This document shows, piece by piece, positions 33,644 through 41,981 of a stretch of 52,919 bases of DNA. A program made the position numbers and the translations under genes. The notes under the pieces are model-generated. The model was not told the origin of the DNA and did no database searches. It was given only the letters and a program-made list of their open reading frames with translations. Origin of the DNA: an uncultured Hungatella sp. (GTDB taxonomy: Bacteria > Bacillota > Clostridia > Lachnospirales > Lachnospiraceae). The first letter of the stretch is position 1; every line of letters starts with the position of its first letter. The DNA lies in assembly GCA_910585645.1 (NCBI GenBank), contig CAJUFP010000020.1, positions 1-52,919 on the forward strand, written 5' to 3'.

Positions 33644-34957
33644 TTACAGAGACATTTCCCTTCTGTCCACACACATCTTCAAAACCATGGCAATCACAGC
33701 CGCCAGAACCCTGGCACACACTGCGCTCCACCAAATCATCACCTGTCCCCCCAACAACGGCGGCAGCACCAGCATAAGCACCAGCATGAACACTGGTTCC
33801 GTAAAGGTCAGAATATAAGAATACCCACTCTTTTCCGTTGCGTAAAAGTTTGCCGTAGTAACACGCAAAAACGCCGCAAAAGGCACCGGAAGCAGAAAAA
33901 TCGGCATAATCTTAGCAATCTCCCCATTGACCTGACCCGAAGCCCCAAACAGCACTCCAAGGCCTCCCCTGGTCAAAAACAAAACCGCACATCCAAACAC
34001 AGACAAAGCCAGGGCGAAGCTGTAGGCCAGCCTCCTTACAGACCTTAAACCATCCCTGTTTTTCTCCCCATAGCACTGGCTGATCAGCGGCTGGCTTCCG
34101 TCCCCCACTCCCTGGAGAATCAGATCCAGGATACAGCTCACGTAAGCGATACACGCATAGACGGCAATGGCCGCCTCCCCGCCATAGGACATGGAAAAAC
34201 GGTTAATAATAATCAGCGATATGTTGGGAGACATGGCAAGTCCGAAAGGCGCAATCCCGGTCCTTACAACCGTACCCCACACCTTTCCGATTTTAGAAAC
34301 AGGTATCTCCAGCGTAAACTGCTTTTTTCTCAGCAAGTACACCAGCGCGATGACCATCGTAACTCCCTGCCCGATGATCGTAGCCCAGGACGCCCCGGCC
34401 ACCCCCTGCTCCAGCACCCACACAAACACATAATCCAAAACCATGTTGGTGATAAAGCCCGCAATCATAGAAACCATGGCATAAAAAGACCCTCCATGAT
34501 TACGGATAAAAGGAACCAGCCCCGTACCAATCACCTGCAAAGCGGCGCCTATGGCAATGACAGCGATATACTCCTCCCCCAGCAAAAGAAGCTCTTCCCT
34601 GGCGCCAAGCATCCCCAAAAGCCTGCCGTTTAAAAAGGAAATCCCCACAGTCAAAATCCCGCTGGAAAGAATCAGCAGCCACAGCGCTCCCGCCGTAAAT
34701 TCCCTTGCCTCTGTCTCATTCTTCTCCGCCTTCTTGATCGAATAGAAGATGGCGCCCCCCATACCGATCCCGGTACCCAGGGCCTGGATGACGGCTACAA
34801 TGGGGTAGGCCATATTCACCGCCGAAAGCCCCAGGTCCCCAATGCTGTTTCCCACAAAAAATCCGTCCACAATCGTATATACCCCGGATAAGGCAAAGGA
34901 TAATACGGAAGGGATCACATACTTAAAAAAATTCCTTACATCACTTGTCTGGTTCAT
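33644..34957 (-). CDS. MATE family exporter (copy 3)
   Basis: Twelve-helix multidrug/toxin antiporter of 437 residues, with YVIPSVLSFALSGVYTIVDG at the start, GGAIFYSIKKAEKNE after helix 2 and ISLIIINRFSMSYGGEAAI in the second half. It is downstream of a MarR regulator gene and is preceded by a strong promoter with two operator-like repeats and by a 30-codon leader ORF that overlaps its start as ATGA. The layout implies induction by a compound sensed through MarR. The broken phosphatidyltransferase gene follows it. Confidence 0.92.
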   Translation of the reverse strand: MNQTSDVRNFFKYVIPSVLSFALSGVYTIVDGFFVGNSIGDLGLSAVNMAYPIVAVIQALGTGIGMGGAIFYSIKKAEKNETEAREFTAGALWLLILSSGILTVGISFLNGRLLGMLGAREELLLLGEEYIAVIAIGAALQVIGTGLVPFIRNHGGSFYAMVSMIAGFITNMVLDYVFVWVLEQGVAGASWATIIGQGVTMVIALVYLLRKKQFTLEIPVSKIGKVWGTVVRTGIAPFGLAMSPNISLIIINRFSMSYGGEAAIAVYACIAYVSCILDLILQGVGDGSQPLISQCYGEKNRDGLRSVRRLAYSFALALSVFGCAVLFLTRGGLGVLFGASGQVNGEIAKIMPIFLLPVPFAAFLRVTTANFYATEKSGYSYILTFTEPVFMLVLMLVLPPLLGGQVMIWWSAVCARVLAAVIAMVLKMCVDRREMSL

Positions 34958-35046
34958 TTCTCCTCATTCCCTCCTGCTCTGCGAAAAAGTTCTACAGCGC
35001 TGCTATCATTGTTCAGCTGCTCCATAAAAACGGTGCTGCTTATCAT
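34954..35046 (-). CDS. 30-residue leader ORF before the MATE gene
   Basis: MISSTVFMEQLNNDSSAVEL begins a 30-codon frame with a full AAGGAGG 6 nt upstream, sited right after the operator-bearing promoter. Its TGA overlaps the MATE ATG as ATGA. It probably drives coupled translation of the exporter; a function of the peptide itself is not known. Confidence 0.6.
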   Translation of the reverse strand: MISSTVFMEQLNNDSSAVELFRRAGGNEEK

Positions 35047-35063
35047 AGTAGACCTCCTTATAT

Positions 35064-35116
35064 TAGTCCGTACATGTACTACTTATATTATAGTCCGTAT
35101 ATATACTAATTGTCAA
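35064..35116 (-). promoter_or_regulatory. Promoter with two direct-repeat operators for the MATE unit
   Basis: TTGACA and TATAAT with an 18-bp spacer form a near-perfect promoter on the minus strand. Two copies of AGTAnATnTACGGACTA, 27 bp apart, cover the spacer and the region just after the -10. Each contains a palindromic TACATGTA- or TATATATA-type core. A repressor bound there would block RNA polymerase; the MarR protein encoded just upstream is the obvious candidate. Confidence 0.75.
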
Positions 35117-35172
35117 GAAAAAAATATTACTAATTTTTGAAGTTTTCACCACCAACAGATATCTGCACAAAA

Positions 35173-35204
35173 AATACACCGAAGCACAAGTCCTTCGGTG
35201 TATT
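35173..35204 (-). terminator. Terminator of the marR-like gene
   Basis: AATACACCGAAG and CTTCGGTGTATT form a 12-bp perfect stem with an 8-nt loop. On the minus strand the stem is followed by TTTTTTG. It separates the regulator transcript from the exporter promoter. Confidence 0.8.
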
Positions 35205-35247
35205 GCAGATTCCTTATATGATTTCAGCCAGTATCCATGTGAATCTC

Positions 35248-35679
35248 TCAAACATCCTTACTCATTTCTTTCTCAAGCACCGTGTTAAACAATGTAATAT
35301 TGTCAATCATCTGCCGTACCCTGTCGCTCCCCATAATCTGAAGCACCCGATGTTCCAGTTTCCTCAAAGGCGTTAAAAGTTCATTGGAATAAACAATTCC
35401 CCTCTCTGTTAATAAAATCTGCTTTTCCCGGCGATCCCCATTACCAGAAGAAAGTTCAACATATCCCTGCTCCTTCAAAGAACGAATCACGCTGTTGACC
35501 GTCTGTTTTGTCAGCCCGGTACAAACACAGATTTTTTTCTGTGTCATTCCCTTTTGCCCTTCCAAAGCATACAAGACAAACAGCAGATAATAATTGATAT
35601 TTTTTGAAGCTGCCCAGGTGCTGTATAATCCGTTTGCTTGTCCCCATACTCCCCATAGTTTCTGTTCATCTGCAGGCAT
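35248..35679 (-). CDS. MarR family transcriptional regulator
   Basis: A 143-residue winged-helix regulator. The DNA-binding part is MTQKKICVCTGLTKQTVNSV followed by KEQGYVELSSGNGDRREKQ (wing) and ILLTERG. Helices at both ends provide the dimer interface. The gene has its own terminator and precedes the MATE promoter, whose two direct-repeat operators are its most likely targets. The ligand is unknown. Confidence 0.9.
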   Translation of the reverse strand: MPADEQKLWGVWGQANGLYSTWAASKNINYYLLFVLYALEGQKGMTQKKICVCTGLTKQTVNSVIRSLKEQGYVELSSGNGDRREKQILLTERGIVYSNELLTPLRKLEHRVLQIMGSDRVRQMIDNITLFNTVLEKEMSKDV

Positions 35680-35835
35680 AATTACCCCTCCCTTTTATGT
35701 TATACTCCATTATAGGATTTATACATACTTTTATCAAGATAAAAAAATATGTCACCGGCGCGTTTTTGGTACGTCTGACAATAAAAAACGGTCCCCCTGC
35801 CTCCAAAACTGCCACACACGTTCCACAAATTACCA

Positions 35836-36342
35836 TCATTCCCCGGATACGATGTCATAAAGCCTCTTTTTTGAACACTCCAGAGGCTCCTTAAGGACTA
35901 TGGATAATTCCTCACTTAACATGCGTTCAGCCAGCCTGTAAAACTTCAAATCCACTTCCCCCAATTTCTTTCCACTTTTTTTCACCAGTCTTTCTTTTTG
36001 GCTTATCTCCTTAAGAAGCCTCAGATACCTGGTTATATCCTGCACGGCAATCACTTCCTGATAATACGTTTTCAGCACATGCTGCTTTTTGGGACGATAG
36101 ACTTTCACCTCCATACTTTTCAAATACTCCAGATACAAAAAAGCCTCCTCCCTGGTAATGACTTCTCTCATAAACGCGCTGGTATTCACAGACACATAGA
36201 TTTTCTCATTCGTGGTGGTATAAGACGGGCGCAATGTATAATATTCCTTCTGCGAATCATTCGTAAAGCTTAACGTTCCGATTGCCTCAACCCTGCAAAT
36301 ACCAAAATAGCTGTACATAACATACTGTCCAATACAAAACAT
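35836..36342 (-). CDS. CarD/CdnL-type transcriptional regulator
   Basis: A 168-residue protein with an N-terminal CdnL/TRCF-RID Tudor-like domain (MFCIGQYVMYSYFGICRVEA, then KEYYTLRPSYTTTNEKIYV) that in this family contacts the RNA polymerase beta subunit, and a helical C-terminal part that binds near the -10 region. Such proteins tune transcription initiation under stress. I start at the ATG with AAGGAGGT 8 nt upstream; a longer in-frame start is not supported. The gene stands alone, with a dyad site upstream. No close terminator is visible. Confidence 0.88.
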   Translation of the reverse strand: MFCIGQYVMYSYFGICRVEAIGTLSFTNDSQKEYYTLRPSYTTTNEKIYVSVNTSAFMREVITREEAFLYLEYLKSMEVKVYRPKKQHVLKTYYQEVIAVQDITRYLRLLKEISQKERLVKKSGKKLGEVDLKFYRLAERMLSEELSIVLKEPLECSKKRLYDIVSGE

Positions 36343-36376
36343 GATCTTATACCTCCTTTGTAAAAAAATACACGTC

Positions 36377-36395
36377 CGATTCACAATGTAAATCG
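36377..36395. promoter_or_regulatory. Dyad upstream of the carD-like gene
   Basis: CGATTCACAATGTAAATCG is a near-perfect inverted repeat about 35 bp before the start codon. It could be an operator or part of the leader RNA. Confidence 0.35.
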
Positions 36396-36473
36396 AACGC
36401 ATATAATCTGAAACACGATTAAATAAACATGCAATATGCACTTTACAATAAAAAATCAGTTAAGATAAGTTTA

Positions 36474-36614
36474 TCATAAATTTTGACAAATTTTCAAAGG
36501 GTATATTACACAAAAATCACACCCTGCGCAAAGGTAAAAATGCCCCGTAAGAGTACGCAGACGCCTCCGTTTTAAATTGTTAACACTCATAGAAAGCAAA
36601 TCATCAAATCTCAT
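36474..36614 (-). pseudogene. Remnant of an ABC transporter permease N-terminus
   Basis: MRFDDLLSMSVNNLKRRRLR is the usual beginning of FtsX/MacB-type permeases (cytoplasmic N-terminal helix rich in Arg). It is followed at once by an unrelated frame and a stop. Only the first 25 codons look genuine, so this is a short relic. Confidence 0.45.
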
Positions 36615-36783
36615 ATTCTCCACCATACCTTTCAGGCCATATCCAAACGTTCTAACCCAAACCAGCATAGCAGAACATTCTGAAACCATTTCTGAAACTG
36701 CCCTTAAAAATTCTGAAGTATCGTAACCTTCATGCCCTCAGCCCAGTCCCCGGCTTTTCCAAAAATCACCTGAAAACACAAAA

Positions 36784-36809
36784 AGAGCAGCCCCATAAAA
36801 AGCCGCTCT
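36784..36809 (-). terminator. Terminator of the cupin-to-permease operon
   Basis: AGAGCAGC and GCCGCTCT form a stem with one mismatch; on the minus strand the stem is followed by a TTTTT run, about 70 bp after the permease stop codon. Confidence 0.7.
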
Positions 36810-36879
36810 CCGTAAACCCGTTGATTCAGAAATCTGATGATACCATTATAAAAAATCCCGCCGCCGAACCCAGGCAGGT

Positions 36880-37806
36880 TTACCACAAAAAGCGGTCTAC
36901 CACCCACCCGGTCCCCATGGCGAACGCAATCACAAAAACAAGGTAATACACAAAATGCCTCACTCCCAGCACAATCTTCAAGGCCCCCAGATTGGTAATC
37001 TTGGTGGCAGGCCCCGTAAGCATAAAGGCGGAGGCGCTGCCCATACTCATGCCGGATAAAAGCCACTGCTGCAAAAGAGGAATGGTCCCTCCCCCGCAGG
37101 CATACGGAGGCACCCCAAGGGTCGCCGCCATGAGAACCCCAAAGCCCTCCTGCCTTCCAAACAGGGCCGCGAACCTGTCAGCAGGCACATACCTCTGAAA
37201 CAGCGCCGACAGAAGGACTCCCAGGAGAAAATATCCCCCTGTGGCCTTTATATTCCTCCCAAGATTTTTCAAAAACCGCAAAACCGGATTAGGGTCCGTG
37301 TCCCTGCCTGCCCGCTCCTGAAAGCCGGAAAAGTTAAAAAATCCTTTATCCCGGAAAAAGAACCGCACCATCAGCCCTGCTGCCGCACCGCACAGGAAGC
37401 AGGAAACACACCGGATGATTAACGCCCTCTGTCCCAGGGCCCCGCTGTAGATGATTAACTGGGGATTCAAAAGAATGGAACTCATCATAAAGGCAGCCAG
37501 CAGATCATCCTTCATCCCTTTCTGGGAAAATGACGCCGCAATGGGAATGGTTCCGTACATGCATAAGGGAGAGGCAATCCCCAGAAGGCTTGCGGGAATC
37601 ACCCCCAGCGCCCCCAGCTTTTTCCCGTTCAGACCCTGGAACAGACTGTGGATTCCGGCCTTGCCAAACACGGAAATCAGAGACCCCAGCACCATGCCAA
37701 GGGCCCAGTAAGGGGCAATCTGCTCCAACTGGACCGTAAAATAGTACCACAGATAAATCCATTCCCTGCGCAGAAGGGAGATCAGCCCGCCCATGGTCTC
37801 ACTCAT
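36880..37806 (-). CDS. Permease of the DUF318/ArsP-like family
   Basis: Integral membrane protein of 308 residues with eight or more hydrophobic helices. Family features are SPLCMYGTIPIAASFSQKG in the first half, GVPPYACGGGTIPLLQQWL in the second and a Pro/Gly-rich AFMLTGPATKITNLGALK segment. ArsP-like members export organoarsenicals or other metal-linked compounds; several homologues have unknown substrates, and conserved Cys residues (PLC and YACGGG) suggest a thiol-reactive or metal-containing cargo. It overlaps the DUF362 lipoprotein gene by 8 bp and is the last gene of the operon. Confidence 0.85.
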   Translation of the reverse strand: MSETMGGLISLLRREWIYLWYYFTVQLEQIAPYWALGMVLGSLISVFGKAGIHSLFQGLNGKKLGALGVIPASLLGIASPLCMYGTIPIAASFSQKGMKDDLLAAFMMSSILLNPQLIIYSGALGQRALIIRCVSCFLCGAAAGLMVRFFFRDKGFFNFSGFQERAGRDTDPNPVLRFLKNLGRNIKATGGYFLLGVLLSALFQRYVPADRFAALFGRQEGFGVLMAATLGVPPYACGGGTIPLLQQWLLSGMSMGSASAFMLTGPATKITNLGALKIVLGVRHFVYYLVFVIAFAMGTGWVVDRFLW

Positions 37807-39328
37807 CCAGGCTCACCAGGGTATACTCCCTGGTTCCCAGCCCGATCTCCTGGGCGTGAGCCACCGTGAGAATCCCGTTTCTCGACTCAATCCTCTGAAT
37901 CAGGGAAGCCCCGTCCTCCGCCGCGTACACCAGGTCCACACAGGCCTGGTCCAGCGCCACCGGGTCTGTGGAAGCCAGGATTCCGATATCATGCATGTCC
38001 GGCTGGGCAGGATTGCTGTCGCAGTCACAGTCCACAGACAGGTTGTTCATAACACTGATATAGACCATGTTCCCCTCCATGTAATCGCTGACCGCCTTGG
38101 CCGCCTCTGCCATGGACTCCAGAAAATCATCCTGGGTCCCCCCGGACCAGCTGCTGTCACTGGCGCCGCCGGAGTGAATCAGCACCTTTCCGTTCTGGGA
38201 AGCAACGCCAATGGAGATATTTTTCAGCGCCCCACCGAATCCTCCCATGGCGTGGCCCTTAAAATGAGAAAGCACCAGCATAGAATCATAATCCGCCAGG
38301 CCCGCTCCCACAATATCCTTCGTCAGATGTTTCCCCTCCGCCACAGGCAGGTCCATGGTCCCCTCACTGTCTAAGATATCAATGGGAGCAATGGCCGTGA
38401 ACCCGTGATCCTGGGCCACCTGGAGATGAAGGGCGGTGCTGGCCCTCTGGCCGCCGTAGGCTGTGTTGCTGTCCACAATGGTGCCGTCCACCCGTGCCAC
38501 AAGGTCCTTAATGAGATCCGGGGATAAATAATTGTGGCCTCCCGGCTCCCCCATACTCAGCTTCACCGCCACCTTGCCCTTCATGTCACGTCCCATGGCG
38601 TCATATACCGCCATAAGCCCTTCCGGGGTAATGGAATCTGTCATATACACCACCGGCTTTTCCCCCTGCCCCGGCTCTGCTGGCTTTGCCTGACCCTCTG
38701 TCTGATCTGCCGCCTGAACCGTCCCGGTCTGTTCCCCAGAAGCCCTTTCCTCCCCCAGCGACAAGGTGACCGTAACGTTTCCGCCTCCCAATATCTCCTT
38801 CAGCTCCGCCTGGGTCACATCCTGAATCTTCCCCAGCCTTGTAAAATTCCAGGAATTGGTGTCATAGTAAATGACCAGAGAATTACCCATATAAAGGATA
38901 ATGTCCCCAGGTCCGGTGGTAATCTGCTCATCATTGGTTGGCAGGCTCTGTCCAATAGGCCCCACCTTCTCCATATTTCCATAATCACTCATGTCAATGG
39001 TGAGGGGTCCGGCCATAAGAATCTCCTTCAATGCCTCCGCCGAAGAATTGTCCGCCAGAACCGCTGTGAGAACCCTGTCCCCAACTGTAATCCTCATAAA
39101 ATCTTCCTCCTTCTCCGTCTGTGCCTCCCCAGGCCCTCCAGACAAGGCGGTTCCCGCAGCCATTACCCGGTTCTCCGTTGCGGAAACCATTTGGGTCTGG
39201 GTACTGTCTTCTGTGCCGGCCTCACTGGTCGGAGAGGCCGCACTCTGACCGCAGCCTGCAAGGGTCAGAACAAGTCCCGTCATAACCGCCAGCGCTGCCA
39301 AAATCATTCCTTTTTTCTTCCCATTCAT
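37799..39328 (-). CDS. Lipoprotein with cyclophilin-like domain fused to DUF362
   Basis: A 509-residue surface lipoprotein. The signal peptide ends in the lipobox VLTLAGC. A Ser/Thr/Glu spacer leads to a cyclophilin-like domain (MRITVGDRVLTAVLADN, then GDIILYMGNSLVIYYD) and a C-terminal DUF362 domain of about 290 residues (KVAVKLSMGEPGGHNYLSPD, then LVLSHFKGHAMGGFGGALKN). DUF362 proteins are often ferredoxin-linked in the cytoplasm, but here the domain must face outward and no CxxCxxC cluster is present. GGGAGG precedes the chosen ATG by 7 nt. It is in the operon between the secreted flavodoxin and the permease. Confidence 0.85.
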   Translation of the reverse strand: MNGKKKGMILAALAVMTGLVLTLAGCGQSAASPTSEAGTEDSTQTQMVSATENRVMAAGTALSGGPGEAQTEKEEDFMRITVGDRVLTAVLADNSSAEALKEILMAGPLTIDMSDYGNMEKVGPIGQSLPTNDEQITTGPGDIILYMGNSLVIYYDTNSWNFTRLGKIQDVTQAELKEILGGGNVTVTLSLGEERASGEQTGTVQAADQTEGQAKPAEPGQGEKPVVYMTDSITPEGLMAVYDAMGRDMKGKVAVKLSMGEPGGHNYLSPDLIKDLVARVDGTIVDSNTAYGGQRASTALHLQVAQDHGFTAIAPIDILDSEGTMDLPVAEGKHLTKDIVGAGLADYDSMLVLSHFKGHAMGGFGGALKNISIGVASQNGKVLIHSGGASDSSWSGGTQDDFLESMAEAAKAVSDYMEGNMVYISVMNNLSVDCDCDSNPAQPDMHDIGILASTDPVALDQACVDLVYAAEDGASLIQRIESRNGILTVAHAQEIGLGTREYTLVSLDE

Positions 39329-39358
39329 TGCAAAACCTCCCACTCGTTCTTTTGCGGA

Positions 39359-40165
39359 TTACGGATTTAACCCCAGCCCCGAAAGCCAGCCTTCGATTAC
39401 ATTTACGTCATCGACTCTCCTTCCCCCTGTCACACTGGCGCCGCCCACGCTGCCCTGGATATCCCGGATACTGGCCTCTATGCCGCTGCCGCCGCTGGTG
39501 CAGAAAGGAACAATGGTTTTTCCTTTCAGGTCATAGCTTTCCAAAAAGGTGAGGACCGGCCTGGGTACCGTTCCATGCCAGATCGGATACCCCACATAGA
39601 TCACCTCATACCGGTCCATATTTTCCACCACCGTTGTCACTGCCGGCCTTGCGTTGCTGTCCAGTTCCCTCCGGGCCCTGGTTAACGTCTCCTGATAAGA
39701 ACCGGAGTAAGGCTCTGCCGCCTCCAGACGCACCAGTAAAGCCCCTGTCAGTTCCCTGATTCTTTCCGCCGCCCGCTCCGTTGTCCCGGTGCGGGAAAAA
39801 TACACCACCAGTTGATTTCCTTCCCCCTTCTCGGTACCGCCTGCCTGCTCTACATTCCTTGTCATGACCACGCCCCCCGAAACCCAGGCTCCGTCCCGGT
39901 TGACCTGATAACCGTCCGGCGTCACCGTGTCCGCGGCCATCCAGCCGTCACCGTCAAAATAGTAGCACTCCGCCACGCCGTCCCGGTTTCCGTCCAGCCA
40001 GTACCAGCCGTCTCTGGCATAGGTTCCGTCCTCATTGTCATACCACCAGCGGCCCCCGTTGGGCTCCTGCCCCAGCCGCCACACGGCTCCGAAAGCTGTC
40101 ATTCCACTGATTATGGTCATAAGCACACTTACAATGATCATTACCGCCCATTTTTTCTGTCTCAT
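39359..40165 (-). CDS. Secreted flavodoxin with N-terminal cell-wall-binding repeat
   Basis: A 268-residue exported protein. The signal peptide (MRQKKWAVMIIVSVLMTI, cut after AFG) is followed by about 75 residues of wall-binding type (GWYWLDGNRDG, then CYYFDGDGWMAAD, then DGYQVNRDGAWV). From about 115 a flavodoxin domain begins with LVVYFSRTGTTERAAERI (phosphate loop of FMN) and contains YEVIYVGYPIWHGTVPRPVL and PFCTSGGSGIEASI. Flavodoxins are normally cytoplasmic; this one should sit on the wall. FMN would have to be supplied outside. It lies between the PatB-like and DUF362 genes in one operon. AAGGAGAGG precedes the ATG. Confidence 0.88.
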   Translation of the reverse strand: MRQKKWAVMIIVSVLMTIISGMTAFGAVWRLGQEPNGGRWWYDNEDGTYARDGWYWLDGNRDGVAECYYFDGDGWMAADTVTPDGYQVNRDGAWVSGGVVMTRNVEQAGGTEKGEGNQLVVYFSRTGTTERAAERIRELTGALLVRLEAAEPYSGSYQETLTRARRELDSNARPAVTTVVENMDRYEVIYVGYPIWHGTVPRPVLTFLESYDLKGKTIVPFCTSGGSGIEASIRDIQGSVGGASVTGGRRVDDVNVIEGWLSGLGLNP

Positions 40166-40185
40166 ACTGTCCTCTCCTTACATTT

Positions 40186-41352
40186 TCATGTCCTTGTTCC
40201 TGCACGCTCTGTAATTGCTTCCTTCATCCTCCCCATGGCTTCCTCAAGGACGCTCCTGGGGCATGCAAAGTTAATCCGCTCAAACCCCTCTCCCGCCTCT
40301 CCAAAGGTCTCCCCTCTGGTAAAGAACAGTCCCGCCCTTTCCTCAAACAAAGTCCGAAGCTCACCCGCTGTCAGCCCCAGCCCCCGGCAGTCAAGCCAGG
40401 CCATATAGGCCCCTTCCGGGCGAATCACGCCAATCTGCGGAATCTCCTCTGCAATATAACCGCACAGATAATCCAGGTTTCCCTCCAGATACCCGGTCAG
40501 CTCCCGAAGCCACCCTTCCCCCTGGCTGTAGGCCGCGGTCAGCGCGGTCATGGAAAATATGTTGGTGGCAAAATCAAAATCATAACCCTTCATGGTCTCC
40601 AGGAACTGCTCCCGAAGACGGGGATTGGAAATAATCCCATAGCCGTAGGTCAGTCCCTGAAGGTTGAATGCCTTGCTGGCCGCCCCCAGGACAATGGAAT
40701 GTTCCCGGATTTCCTCAGAAACCCTTCCCATGGGGATATGTTTATGGGAACCAAAGGTAATGTTGCCGTGAACCTCGTCAGACACAATAAGCACCCCATG
40801 GCGGATACAGGCATCCCCCACCGCTTTTAGCTCCTCACCGGTAAAGACCCGACCCGTAGGATTCTGGGGATTTATCTGAATATACATGGATACCCCTTCC
40901 AGCTTTCTCTCAAAGTCCTCCATGTCAACTTCATAGCGGCCCCCAGCCAGCCGCATTTCACTTAAGACCACCCGCCGGCCGCTGTTCCTGATAATATCCG
41001 CCGCAGGGTGAAAATGAGGCGTCAAGATGAGAATCCCATCCCCCGGCTTTGTGTAGGTGTCCACGCACATGCGCATGCAGGCCCATATGCCCGGCCCGTT
41101 CACCAGCCAGTCCCTGGATATATCCCACCCAAACCGGCGGCTGTACCACCCGGTAACAGCCTCATAGTAAGCTTCCGGTTTTGGCTCATAGGCAAAGATT
41201 CCCGTCTTCGCCTTCTCCACCAGGGCATCCGTCACACACTCAGGCGATTTAAAATCCATATCCGCCGTCCCCATGGCAAGGCCCCTGCCTGCGGCCTTGC
41301 TCCACTTAATGGAATTTTCCCCGGTCCGTTCAATCCGCTCATCAAATAGCAT
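40186..41352 (-). CDS. PLP-dependent C-S lyase/aminotransferase, PatB/MalY type
   Basis: Cytoplasmic fold-type I pyridoxal-phosphate enzyme of 388 residues. Members cleave cystathionine or other cysteine conjugates at the C-S bond. The N-terminal GTADMDFKSPECVTDAL (WVADMDF-like) is typical of the PatB group, the Asn-Pro-x-Gly segment reads INPQNPTGRVF, VSDEVHG carries the Asp that holds the PLP ring nitrogen, and the PLP-binding Lys is in GAASKAFNLQGLTYG. The C-terminus has INFACP with the Arg that binds the carboxylate nearby. GGAGG precedes the ATG. It lies 14 bp after the cupin gene and upstream of the secreted flavodoxin. Confidence 0.92.
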   Translation of the reverse strand: MLFDERIERTGENSIKWSKAAGRGLAMGTADMDFKSPECVTDALVEKAKTGIFAYEPKPEAYYEAVTGWYSRRFGWDISRDWLVNGPGIWACMRMCVDTYTKPGDGILILTPHFHPAADIIRNSGRRVVLSEMRLAGGRYEVDMEDFERKLEGVSMYIQINPQNPTGRVFTGEELKAVGDACIRHGVLIVSDEVHGNITFGSHKHIPMGRVSEEIREHSIVLGAASKAFNLQGLTYGYGIISNPRLREQFLETMKGYDFDFATNIFSMTALTAAYSQGEGWLRELTGYLEGNLDYLCGYIAEEIPQIGVIRPEGAYMAWLDCRGLGLTAGELRTLFEERAGLFFTRGETFGEAGEGFERINFACPRSVLEEAMGRMKEAITERAGTRT

Positions 41353-41366
41353 GGTATCCTCCTGCC

Positions 41367-41804
41367 TTATCCCAGTCTGCTGTAATCCTCATCCTCCACC
41401 GCTTCCAGCCACTCATTTCCGGTCTCCTCCCCGGGCACTTCCACGGAGATGTGGGAAAACCAGCTGTCGGCCTTGGCGCCGTGCCAGTGCTTCACCCCCG
41501 CGGGAATCGTGATTACCATGCCAGGCTTAAGGCTCACCGCCTCCTTTCCCTCTTCCTGGTACCAGCCCTCCCCGGCCGTGCAGATGAGCATTTGTCCGCC
41601 GCCCTTTGCGGCATGGTGGATATGCCAGTTGTTGCGGCACCCCGGCTCAAAAGTTACATTGGCCATAAACACGGTTGCCTCCCCCGGCACGGTCAGAGGG
41701 TTCAGATAGGAATTTCCGATAAAATACTTAGCGAAAGCAGTGTTCTCCTTCCCCTGCCCAAATACGTTTGCCTTGTCAAATTCTCTCTTATCACTGATCT
41801 TCAT
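41367..41804 (-). CDS. Cupin domain protein
   Basis: A 145-residue cupin with the two standard motifs: GCRNNWHIHHAAKGGGQMLI (metal-binding His pair) and GMVITIPAGVKHWHGA (third His). Such proteins are often found beside carboxymuconolactone decarboxylases and flavodoxins in Clostridia. It may bind a metal and act on a small aromatic or carbonyl compound; the substrate is unknown. It leads a run of five same-strand genes with gaps of 14-20 bp or overlaps, so it is probably the first gene of the operon. AGGAGG lies 7 nt before the ATG. Confidence 0.88.
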   Translation of the reverse strand: MKISDKREFDKANVFGQGKENTAFAKYFIGNSYLNPLTVPGEATVFMANVTFEPGCRNNWHIHHAAKGGGQMLICTAGEGWYQEEGKEAVSLKPGMVITIPAGVKHWHGAKADSWFSHISVEVPGEETGNEWLEAVEDEDYSRLG

Positions 41805-41849
41805 TGCTATTTTCCTCCTGATATGAATTTTTTTCTTTTCCCTGTCTCA

Positions 41850-41975
41850 ATTTTAGGTCTGCCAAACGTTTTCCCCGGAACTGGAACCGCCCAGACCGCC
41901 TGACACGCCACAATGGCAGTTCATTAGAAAACAGCAGCGCATTCCTTCATGTCCCGTTCCCAAAAAAGCAATCAC
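41850..41975 (-). pseudogene. Relic of a DUF4405-type gene 3' end
   Basis: In one frame the minus strand reads ACQAVWAVPVPGKTFGRPK, closely matching ACQAVWVVTVLGKTFGRRK at the end of the intact DUF4405 gene 1.1 kb away. Further up, FFGNGT, stop, RNALLFSNE matches its FFRSGIWRNMFLISNE, with about 16 residues deleted between the two blocks. This is the decayed tail of a second, duplicated copy. Confidence 0.7.
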
Positions 41976-41981
41976 AGGCCA

